The translations under genes and the position numbers were made by a program. A model generated the notes under the pieces. The model was given only the letters and a program-made list of their open reading frames with translations. It did not search any database and was not told the origin of the DNA. Of a stretch of DNA of 64,000 bases, positions 1 to 7,861 are shown in pieces. The stretch is from DATEDA01 sp963827595 (lineage in GTDB: Bacteria; Pseudomonadota; Gammaproteobacteria; Burkholderiales; SG8-39), in the NCBI GenBank assembly GCA_963827595.1, contig CAWHBT010000016.1, positions 310,001 to 374,000 on the forward strand, given 5' to 3'. Every line of letters starts with the position of its first letter. Position 1 is the stretch's first letter.

Positions 1-146
1 CTGGCGAGCCTCAGCCCTTCGAACGCCTGGGCGCTCGTTACCTCGTGGACGAGGTGACGGTCGATGTAGAGCAGCGTCGTGCCGTCGTCCTCGGCGTGGA
101 CGGCATGGCTCGCCCAGAGCTTGTCGTAGAGGGTCTGCGGCGCCAT
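1..146 (-). CDS. leuC: 3-isopropylmalate dehydratase large subunit, N-terminal fragment
   Basis: The first 48 codons of LeuC are present, and the gene continues off the left edge. LeuC with LeuD isomerises 2-isopropylmalate to 3-isopropylmalate in leucine synthesis, using a 4Fe-4S cluster in the cytoplasm. The visible part begins MAPQTLYDKLW and carries LLYIDRHLVHEVTS, the characteristic N-terminal signature of the family. The cluster cysteines lie outside the window. The ATG start at 144-146 gives the usual family N-terminus. Confidence 0.9.
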   Translation of the reverse strand, partial: MAPQTLYDKLWASHAVHAEDDGTTLLYIDRHLVHEVTSAQAFEGLRLA

Positions 147-254
147 TGGTCAGGCTCTGAAAAGAGCGAAATTATAGCGGAACCACCCCCCGCGCCCGGG
201 CGGCGCGGGCCGGTTGTGCAATGCAGCGGCGGCGCGATGCGCCGGGGCGCGCGC

Positions 255-1074
255 TCAGCCGCCCCGCCGGGCAGCCTGGTAGAGCGGCATCACCCGCTCG
301 GAGTACACCTCGAGGTCCTTGATGCGGCTCTCCGGCGAAGGATGCGTCGACAGGATCTCCGCCGGCGCGCCACCGCCGGCGGCCTGCGCCATCTTCTTCC
401 ACACGCCGACCGCGCCGCGCGGGATCGTATCCGGCCCGCGCCGCGAGCTCCACGCCGATCCGGTCCGCCTCCTGCTCGTGCAGCCGCGAGTTCGGTAGCG
501 TGAAGGTCACCTGGGCGACCATGTCCGCGAGCTGCGTGCCGCTCCCGCCGAGCCCGAGCACCGCACTCGCGACGCCGACCGCGACCCCGGTCGCGAGCTG
601 CTGCGAGACCCGCTCGCGGCCGTGCTCACGCAGCGCGTGCGCGATCTCGTGGCCCATGATCGCCGCGAGCTCGTCGTCGGACAGCTTCAGCTGCTCGATC
701 AGGCCGGTGTAGACGGCCATCTTCCCGCCGGGCATGCACCAAGCGTTGAGCTCCTTGGACGTGATCACGTGCGTTTCCCACTTCCAGGCGAGCGCGTCCT
801 GGCGAAACACGCCGGCCTGCGCGACGAGCCGCTTCGAGATCGTCTGCACCCGCTGCACCTGGGCGGGGTCGCGGTCGAGCAGGCCTTTTTTCTCCGCGTC
901 GCCGATCATCTTGGCGTATTGCTGCGCCGCCGCCTGGTCCACCTGCTTCGAGGAGACGAGCAGCGCCTGCTGTCGGTCGACCCCGACCGCGCCGGCTTGG
1001 GTGGTCCGCCCGCAGCCGGCGATCGCGAGGATCGTCGCACCGACGGCCAAGAGGCTGAGAAACCTGGGAAACAT
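255..1074 (-). pseudogene. M48 family metalloprotease lipoprotein, frameshifted near the C-terminus
   Basis: This is a zinc metalloprotease of the periplasmic M48 type (LoiP/YcaL-like), probably used in envelope protein quality control. The start at 1074 follows a GGAGG seven bases upstream. It gives a lipoprotein signal (MFPRFLSLL...AIAGC). The zinc site HEIAH and the downstream ligand glutamate in HEQEAD are intact. After AGYDP the reading frame shifts. The family C-terminus (AVGVWKKMAQAA ... PESRIKDLEVY) continues in the next frame to a stop at 255-257. One extra base in the GGG at 421-423 explains the shift. This is either a recent mutation or a sequencing indel, and the rest of the gene looks functional. 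Confidence 0.8.
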
Positions 1075-1093
1075 GGGAAACCTCCAGCAGCGG

Positions 1094-2281
1094 TTACGGT
1101 AGCGGCGCGGCATCGACGGTTCGAGCGGCCACACGCCGCAAGAGTTTCGCCTGCCGCACGAGGACGAGCAAGCCGACCGCCGCGGCCGCGCTCGCCCCGG
1201 TGAACGTCCACGCCGGGCCGACGGCGTCCCAGGCCGCGCCGCTCGCCGCGGCGCCGATGAAGCCGCCGAGCCCGAACGAGATCGACAGGTACAGGGCCTG
1301 TCCGCGGACCTGGCGCGGACCGGTGAACCACCGGTTCACGAGGGCAAGCGACGCCATGTGGCACGCGCCGAACGTCGCGGCGTGCAGCACCTGCGCAACC
1401 ACGAGCAGCGGCAGACTCCCGACGCCCCAGCCGATCAGGGCGAACCGTACGATGGCGAGCGCGAAGCAGCCGACAAGGACGTCGTGTGCGGCGAAGCGCT
1501 TCATCCAGACCGGGGCCGCGAGGAACACCCCGATCTCCGCCACGACGCCCAGCGACCATAGCAGGCCGATCGCGGACCGGCTGTAGCCGACCTCCGCGAG
1601 GTAGATGCTGTAGAAGGCGTACAGCGGTCCGTGCGCGACGTTCATGAGCACGTTCGCGACGAGCAGCGCGACGACCTCGGGGCGCAACGCCTGCCGCCAG
1701 ACCGGTTCGTGCGCCGCGGCCACGGGCGTCGCACGATCCCGCAGCGAGCACGCGAGGGCGAGCGTCACCGCCAGCGCGACGGCGAGCATCCACAACAGGT
1801 TGGCGATCGCCACGCGGTCGAGCACCCAGCCGGCACCGAGCACCGCGACGATGAACCCGACCGAGCCCCAGAGGCGGATCCCGCCGTAGCGCTCGATGCG
1901 GCCGCGCAGTCCGGCGAGCGTGATCGCCTCGACGAGCGGCATCGTCGCGCTCGAGAAGAACGCGAAGCCCGCGAGCACGACGAACAGCCCGGCAAACTCG
2001 GTCGCCGCGAAAACGCCGGCGTACGCCGCGAGCCCCGCCGCGAGCGTCGCCTGGAGCAGGCGCGCGCGCCAGCCGTGCCGGTCGGCGAGCGACGCCCAGA
2101 AATACGGCGCGGCGATCCGCATCAGCTGCATGAGCGACAGCAGCAGCCCGATCTGCCACGCCGCCTGCCCGATCGACTGCAGGTACAGGCCGAAGTACGG
2201 CGCGAACGCGCCGATGAACGCGAAATAGGCGAAGTAGATTCCGGCGAGCCGGCGGTACGGGATTGGGATGGCGACGGGCAC
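1094..2281 (-). CDS. MFS transporter, HcaT/nucleoside-permease-like
   Basis: A 395-residue inner-membrane permease with about twelve hydrophobic segments. The N-terminal IYFAYFAFIGAFAPYFGLYL and the loop ASLADRHGWR resemble the MFS_1_like group, which includes 3-phenylpropionate (HcaT) and nucleoside:H+ symporters. The substrate cannot be read from sequence. I chose the GTG at 2281 because it places VPVAIPIPYRRLAG just before the first membrane helix. Upstream in-frame codons are charged and do not look like protein. It is transcribed divergently from the AI-2E-type gene about 90 bp away, and its 3' end lies about 20 bp from the M48 start. Confidence 0.8.
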   Translation of the reverse strand: MPVAIPIPYRRLAGIYFAYFAFIGAFAPYFGLYLQSIGQAAWQIGLLLSLMQLMRIAAPYFWASLADRHGWRARLLQATLAAGLAAYAGVFAATEFAGLFVVLAGFAFFSSATMPLVEAITLAGLRGRIERYGGIRLWGSVGFIVAVLGAGWVLDRVAIANLLWMLAVALAVTLALACSLRDRATPVAAAHEPVWRQALRPEVVALLVANVLMNVAHGPLYAFYSIYLAEVGYSRSAIGLLWSLGVVAEIGVFLAAPVWMKRFAAHDVLVGCFALAIVRFALIGWGVGSLPLLVVAQVLHAATFGACHMASLALVNRWFTGPRQVRGQALYLSISFGLGGFIGAAASGAAWDAVGPAWTFTGASAAAAVGLLVLVRQAKLLRRVAARTVDAAPLP

Positions 2282-2371
2282 CTGCGCGCTGCGAAGCGAA
2301 GCTCGCGCGATTCTCTCACGCGCCGTCAGCGCGTGCTCCGCTACACTCCCGGCCACTCGACCGCCGACCGC

Positions 2372-3454
2372 ATGCCGGAAAGCAGCCGCATTGAGCAACT
2401 CGCGCAGATCGCCGCCGTGGCGATTCTCGTCGTCGGTTGCTATGTCGTGCTGCAGCCGTTCCTTCGCCGCCACGCTCTTCGCCGCTTCGGTGGCCGCGTG
2501 CACGTGGCCACGTCTACGCGCGGATCCGCGGGAAAGCTCGGCGGACGATCGACGCTCGCGGCGAGCCTGATGACGCTGCTGCTCGTGCTGATCGGCCTCG
2601 TCCCGTTCGTGTGCTCGTCGGGTCGCTCGTCGACGACGTCCCGCGGCTGGTCGAGTGGGTCAAGCACGCCTTGGCCGCGGGACCGCCCGAGCCGCCGGCC
2701 TGGCTGATCGGACTGCCGTTCGGCGAGCAACTCGACGCTTACTGGCAGCGCCTAGCCGCGAGCCGCGACGAGGCGCTCGCGCTGCTGCGACGCTTGCTCC
2801 AGCCCGCCCAGGCGTTCCTGATCGCGGTCGGGAAGGTGCTCGTCGAAGGAATCCTCCAGCTCACGCTGGCGGTGTTCATCGGCTTCTTCCTCTATCGCGA
2901 CGGCGAGGCGTTGATGGCGACGACTCGCGCCGTCGCCGCCCGGCTCGCCGGCGGCCTCGGGGACGAGCATGATCGAGACGATCAACAACACCGTCGTCGG
3001 CGTGATGTACGGAATCGTCGGGACCGCGTTCGCGCAGGGCGTGGTCGCCGCGATCGGCTTGTGGATCGCGGGCGTGCCTTCGCCGCTGCTTCTCGGGGCG
3101 GCGACGTTCCTGCTCTCGCCGGTGCCGATCGGCCCGCCGCTCGTCTGGGGCGGCGCCGCGATCTGGCTGTTCTCGCACGACGAGATCGCCTGGGGCGTAT
3201 TCATGCTGGTCTGGGGCGCGCTCGTGATCAGCAGCATCGACAACTTCGTGAAGCCGCTGCTGATCAGCCGCGGCGCGGCAATGCCGTTCGTGCTGGTGCT
3301 GCTCGGGGTCTTCGGCGGGGTGCTCGCGTTCGGCTTCATCGGCATCTTTCTCGGCCCGACGCTGCTCGCGGTCGGGTACAGCCTGACGCGCCGTTGGGTC
3401 GGCGCTGCGCCGGCGCCGGTCACCGCGGCAACGAGCGAGACCCGCAAGCCGTGA
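2372..3454 (+). pseudogene. AI-2E family transporter (PerM/TqsA-like), five frameshifts
   Basis: The complete protein can be followed only by changing frame five times. It starts MPESSRIEQLAQIAAVAILVV at 2372. It then shifts near 2460 (into FAATLFAASVAACTWP), near 2510 (YARIRGK), near 2533 (LGGRSTLAASLMTLLLVL), near 2611 (VLVGSLVDDVPRLVEWV) and near 2955 (TSMIETINNTVVGVMYGIVG). The last segment runs to the stop at 3454. Four shifts are explained by one extra base and one (near 2611) by a missing base. Apart from the indels I see no internal stop codons or degraded motifs. The pieces together match the usual eight-helix permease of about 350 residues. The stop overlaps the next gene as GTGA. 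Confidence 0.75.
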
Positions 3455-6400
3455 CTGCGTCGCCACCGCCGGCGTCGACGCCTGCATACCGCCGGGGGCT
3501 GCTGTTCCTGCTGTTCGCGATCTCCGGCTTCGCCGGGCTCATCTACGAGTCGATCTGGAGTCACTACCTCAAGCTCTTCCTCGGCCACGCTGCGTACGCA
3601 CAGACGCTCGTGCTCGCGCTGTTCATGGGCGGCATGGCGCTCGGCGCCTGGCTCGCGAGCCGCCGGTCCGGGCGCTGGCGGAACCTGCTGCGCGGCTACG
3701 CGATCGTGGAAGCGGTGATCGGGCTCGCGGCGCTCGCCTTCCATCCGCTGTTCGTCGCCACGACCGAGGCGGCGTACGGGTCGATCCTGCCGGCGCTCGG
3801 CTCCGCCGGCGGCGCCGCGCTCGTCAAGTGGTCGCTCGCCGCGGCGCTCATCCTGCCGCAGTCGATCCTCCTCGGGATGACCTTCCCGCTCATGAGCGCG
3901 GGCCTCCTCCGCCGCCACCCCGAACGGCCCGGCGAGGCGCTCGCCATGCTGTATTTCACCAACAGCTTCGGCGCCGCGATCGGCGTGCTGGCGAGCGGCT
4001 TCGTGCTGATCGACAGGCTCGGGCTGCCGGGGACGATCCAGGTCGCCGGCGCACTGAACCTCGCGCTCGCGGCGATCGTGTGGCTCGTCGCACCCGGCCG
4101 CGACCCGGAGCCCGGGCGAGTCGCCGCACCCGCCATCGCCGAGCGCACCGCGGCGGGCGGCGCCGAGGCGCCGTGGCGGCTGCTGCTCGCGATCGCGGCG
4201 CTGACCGGGACCGCGTCGTTCATCTACGAGATCGGCTGGATCCGCATGCTGACGGTGGTGCTCGGCGCCGCGACGCACTCGTTCGAGCTCATGCTCTCCG
4301 CGTTCATCCTCGGCCTCGCCGCCGGCGGGTACTGGGTGCGGCGCCGCATCGACCGCGCGCGGGAGCCGCTCGCGTTCCTCGGCGTCGTGCAGATCGCGAT
4401 GGGGCTCCTCGCACTCGCCACGCTCCCCCTCTATGGCGCGATGTTCGATCTGATGCAGCTCGTGATCAAGGGCACCGCCAAGACCGATGCCGGTTACGGG
4501 ATCTTCCTCCTCGCGAGCCACGGCATCGCGCTCGCGATCATGTTCCCGGCGACGTTCTGCGCCGGGATGACGCTGCCGTTGATCACCTATGCGCTGCTGG
4601 CGCGCGGTCACGGCGAGCGCTCGATCGGCGCGGTGTACGCGGCGAACACGTTCGGGGCGATCGCGGGCGTCGTGTTCGCCGCGCACGTCGGCATGCCCCT
4701 GCTGGGCCTCAAGGGGCTCATCACCGCCGGGGCGGCGCTGGACATCGGGCTCGGCCTGCTGCTGCTCTGGCGGCTCGCGGTGACCGGTTTTCTCCAGCCC
4801 CGCGGGGCGCCGCCGCTGCCCGCGGGGTTGACGTTCGGCGCGACGATCATCGCGCTGATCGCGCTGGTGGCCGTGGGGCTGACCGTCAGTCTCGACCCGT
4901 ACAAGATGGCCTCGGGGGTGTTCCGCCGCGGCGACCTGTACTCGGCCACCGACGCCGAGCTCAAGTTCTATCGTGACGGCAAGACCACCTCGGTCAGCCT
5001 GTTGCAGTTCCGCGAGGGCCTCAGCTTGCGCACCAACGGCAAGTCCGACGGCGCCATCAATCTCGAGGACGGGCCGCGGATCTCGGACGAGGTCACGATG
5101 GTCCTGACGGCGGCGGTGCCGCTCGCGTACAAGCCCGACGCGAAGACCGCCGCCATCATCGGGATCGGGACCGGGCTCACGACCCACACGATGCTCGCGA
5201 GCCCGACGCTCGAGCGCGTGGACACGATCGAGATCGAGCCGGCGATGGCCGATGCCGCGCGCGGGTTCGCGGCGCGCAACGCCTCGGCGTTCGCCGATCC
5301 GCGCAGCCAGATCGTGTTCGACGACGCCAAGACCTACTTCTCCACGCGCAACGAACGCTACGACATCATCGTCTCCGAGCCGTCGAACCCCTGGGTGAGC
5401 GGGGTGTCGAGCCTGTTCACGACCGATTTCTACCGCCACGTCCGCCGCTACCTCAACCCGGGCGGAGTGATGGTCCAGTGGTTCCAGCTCTACGAGATCG
5501 ACATGACGCTGGTCGCATCGGTGCTGCAGGCGCTGGCCGAGAACTTTCCCGACTATGCGATCTATGCCGCCACCGACTCGGACCTCCTCATCGTCGCCGG
5601 CGACCCGGAGACCCTGGCGCGTCCGCTCCACGACGTGTTCCAGATCCCGGGCCTGGCGGCGGAGCTCCGCAAGGTACACGTTCAGCGCATCGGCGACCTC
5701 GACATCCGCCGGCTCGGAGGCCGAAGCGCCCTCCATCCGCTGTTCCTCTCCTACGGCGCGCCGGTGAACTCGGATTTCCGCCCCTATCTCGATCTCAACG
5801 CGTCGAAGTACCGCTTCCTGCAGAGCGGCGCCGGGGAGCTGACGCGCCTGGGCGCGGACGGCGTGCCGATCATCGCGATGCTCGAGAGCCGGCGGCACGT
5901 CGTGCGGCCGCTCTCGTACGATGGCGACGAGTTCTTCGACCGCATCGAGCTCGCGCGCCGCGCCCGCTATGCCCGCGACTTCTACCTGGACGACAAGCTG
6001 CCGCTCCCGGTCGCGATCCCCGCGGAGCTGGAGAAGAACCTGGAGCTCTCGAAGATGCGCGGCCTCGACTGCATCGGCGGCGAGACGCCCGACATCTGGG
6101 TCCACGCCCTGTTCACGGTGGCGCGTACCGTCAACTCGGGGCTCCCACCGGCCGAGGCCGATGCGATCTGGTCACGGTTCGAGCAGGCGCCGTGCTACCG
6201 GCGGCTCGCGGCCGAGGAGCAGACCTGGGTCAAGCTCTTCCGCGCGGTCGGCCGCCGCGACGCCGCGGCGATGGCGCGCCATGCCGACGACCTGCTCGGG
6301 CGCGGCCGCGAGCTGTCGACGGCCCACAAGCAGTACCTCCTCACCGCCTCGCTCGTGGGCAACATCCTGTCGGCGCAGCTCGACCGCGCGCAGGGTGCGT

Positions 6401-6513
6401 GGGACCGGCATTCGGCCGAGGTCGCGCGCGGGGACCTCGGCATCGACCTCAGGTTGCTCTACGCGTACCTCGCCGTCGCCAAATCGACGGTGCCGGCGAA
6501 CCGACCCTCCTGA
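3451..6513 (+). CDS. Membrane-anchored spermidine-synthase-like protein (fused permease and aminopropyltransferase-like domain)
   Basis: A 1020-residue protein. The first ~480 residues are two repeated multi-helix membrane modules; each starts with a similar motif (GFAGLIYESIWSHYL and ASFIYEIGWIRML). Residues ~490-720 are a spermidine-synthase-like Rossmann domain with IIGIGTG (SAM/dcSAM loop), DTIEIEPAM and DIIVSEPSNPWVSG. The last ~300 residues are soluble and unrecognised. Proteins of this architecture are common but mostly uncharacterised. True spermidine synthesis is uncertain because the catalytic aspartate pattern of SpeE is not evident. The GTG start at 3451 overlaps the preceding stop, suggesting translational coupling. 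Confidence 0.8.
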   Translation: MTASPPPASTPAYRRGLLFLLFAISGFAGLIYESIWSHYLKLFLGHAAYAQTLVLALFMGGMALGAWLASRRSGRWRNLLRGYAIVEAVIGLAALAFHPLFVATTEAAYGSILPALGSAGGAALVKWSLAAALILPQSILLGMTFPLMSAGLLRRHPERPGEALAMLYFTNSFGAAIGVLASGFVLIDRLGLPGTIQVAGALNLALAAIVWLVAPGRDPEPGRVAAPAIAERTAAGGAEAPWRLLLAIAALTGTASFIYEIGWIRMLTVVLGAATHSFELMLSAFILGLAAGGYWVRRRIDRAREPLAFLGVVQIAMGLLALATLPLYGAMFDLMQLVIKGTAKTDAGYGIFLLASHGIALAIMFPATFCAGMTLPLITYALLARGHGERSIGAVYAANTFGAIAGVVFAAHVGMPLLGLKGLITAGAALDIGLGLLLLWRLAVTGFLQPRGAPPLPAGLTFGATIIALIALVAVGLTVSLDPYKMASGVFRRGDLYSATDAELKFYRDGKTTSVSLLQFREGLSLRTNGKSDGAINLEDGPRISDEVTMVLTAAVPLAYKPDAKTAAIIGIGTGLTTHTMLASPTLERVDTIEIEPAMADAARGFAARNASAFADPRSQIVFDDAKTYFSTRNERYDIIVSEPSNPWVSGVSSLFTTDFYRHVRRYLNPGGVMVQWFQLYEIDMTLVASVLQALAENFPDYAIYAATDSDLLIVAGDPETLARPLHDVFQIPGLAAELRKVHVQRIGDLDIRRLGGRSALHPLFLSYGAPVNSDFRPYLDLNASKYRFLQSGAGELTRLGADGVPIIAMLESRRHVVRPLSYDGDEFFDRIELARRARYARDFYLDDKLPLPVAIPAELEKNLELSKMRGLDCIGGETPDIWVHALFTVARTVNSGLPPAEADAIWSRFEQAPCYRRLAAEEQTWVKLFRAVGRRDAAAMARHADDLLGRGRELSTAHKQYLLTASLVGNILSAQLDRAQGAWDRHSAEVARGDLGIDLRLLYAYLAVAKSTVPANRPS

Positions 6514-7614
6514 CTACTTCGGCCGGGCGGGAATCGGCGGCGTGGGACACGCCGCGTCGGCATTCTGCGCGCGCTGACGCAGCGCGTGATCCATGAGCAC
6601 GATCGCGAGCATCGCCTCGGCGATCGGCGTCGCCCGGATGCCGACGCAGGGGTCGTGGCGACCGGTCGTCTCGACCAGCGTGGGTTTGCCCTGCCGATCG
6701 ATCGAGCGACGCGGCACGCGGATGCTCGAGGTCGGCTTGAGCGCGATCTGGACCAGGATGTCCTGTCCGCTGGAGATCCCGCCCAGCGTGCCGCCGGCGT
6801 TGTTGGAGAGGAAGCCGTCCGGCGTCAGCTCGTCGCCGTGCTCGCTGCCCTTCTGCTCGACCGACGCGAAGCCGGCGCCGAGCTCGACGCCCTTCACCGC
6901 GTTGATGCCCATCATCGCGTAGGCGATATCCGCGTCGAGGCGGCCGTACACCGGTTCGCCCCAGCCGACCGGGACGTTCTCCGCGACGACGGCGACCTTC
7001 GCACCGCACGAATCACCGGCGTCGCGCAGCTCGTCCATGAACTGCTCGAGCTGCGGGACGATGTCCGCGTGCGGTGCGAAGAACGGGTTCCGGTCGACGT
7101 GGTCCCACGAGACGAACGGGATCTTGATGGGTCCGAGCTGGGCGAGATAGCCGCGGACGGCGACGCCGTAGCGCTCGCGCAACCACTTCTTGGCGATCGC
7201 GCCCGCTGCCACCCGCACCGTCGTCTCGCGCGCCGATGCGCGCCCGCCGCCGCGATAGTCGCGGATGCCGTACTTCTGCCAGTAGGTGTAGTCGGCGTGC
7301 CCCGGGCGGAACGTGTCGGCGAGCTTGCTGTAGTCCTTGCTCCGCTGGTCCTCGTTGCGGATGAGGAAGCCGATCGCGGTGCCGGTGGTCCGGCCCTCGA
7401 ACACGCCCGAGAGGATCTCGATCGTGTCCGACTCGCGCCGCTGCGTCACGTGGCGCGAGGTGCCGGGTTTGCGCCGGTCGAGCTCGGTCTGAATGTCGGC
7501 GGCTGACAGCGCCATGCCCGGCGGACAGCCGTCGACGACGCCGCCGTACGCCGGCCCGTGGCTCTCGCCGAACGAGGTCACGCAGAACAGCGTGCCGAGG
7601 GTGTTCCCGGACAT
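6514..7614 (-). CDS. aroC: Chorismate synthase
   Basis: AroC makes chorismate from EPSP, the last step of the shikimate pathway, using reduced FMN. The 366-residue length is typical. Family signatures are present: MSGNTLGTLFCVTSFGESHG at the start, GRASARETT in the middle, and RHDPCVGIRATPIAEAM near the C-terminus. The ATG at 7612-7614 gives the standard N-terminus. Its stop abuts the stop of the convergent spermidine-synthase-like gene, so the two genes end tail to tail with no spacer. Confidence 0.97.
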   Translation of the reverse strand: MSGNTLGTLFCVTSFGESHGPAYGGVVDGCPPGMALSAADIQTELDRRKPGTSRHVTQRRESDTIEILSGVFEGRTTGTAIGFLIRNEDQRSKDYSKLADTFRPGHADYTYWQKYGIRDYRGGGRASARETTVRVAAGAIAKKWLRERYGVAVRGYLAQLGPIKIPFVSWDHVDRNPFFAPHADIVPQLEQFMDELRDAGDSCGAKVAVVAENVPVGWGEPVYGRLDADIAYAMMGINAVKGVELGAGFASVEQKGSEHGDELTPDGFLSNNAGGTLGGISSGQDILVQIALKPTSSIRVPRRSIDRQGKPTLVETTGRHDPCVGIRATPIAEAMLAIVLMDHALRQRAQNADAACPTPPIPARPK

Positions 7615-7660
7615 GATCGCGCTATCTTCGAATCGCGATCGAGTTTAGCATCCGACTGCC

Positions 7661-7849
7661 ATGGCGACCGACGATCCCGACAAACTGAAGGGGCCGGGCG
7701 GCATGACGATCCGCCAGGTCCACGACCAGGTCAGGAAGAGCGTCGCGCGCGACCGCGAGGCGCAGAAGACGCACAACCCGCTCGCCCAGCCGCAGCCGCG
7801 CTGGCAACGCTTCATCCGTTACGTCTGGGGTCGCAGCGGACGGCGTTGA
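7661..7849 (+). CDS. Small hypothetical protein
   Basis: A 62-residue basic protein filling the gap between divergent aroC and the convergent acyltransferase gene. It begins MATDDPDKLKGPGGMTIRQV, contains the charged stretch VRKSVARDREAQK and ends RFIRYVWGRSGRR. It has no signal peptide or membrane segment, and I do not recognise the family. Support comes from coherent amino-acid composition, the fit to the gap and a stop just before the neighbouring gene end. No strong ribosome binding site is visible. Confidence 0.5.
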   Translation: MATDDPDKLKGPGGMTIRQVHDQVRKSVARDREAQKTHNPLAQPQPRWQRFIRYVWGRSGRR

Positions 7850-7861
7850 GCGTCGACCTCG

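Noticed and set aside
1631..2707. Long plus-strand open frame across the MFS gene
   Set aside because: The part before about 2370 is the reverse of the MFS gene and has no protein-like composition. Only its tail from 2372 belongs to the AI-2E-type gene.
2752..6105. A 1117-codon open frame on the minus strand
   Set aside because: It is antisense to the spermidine-synthase-like gene and extremely rich in R, E and H, the usual composition of a shadow frame in GC-rich DNA.
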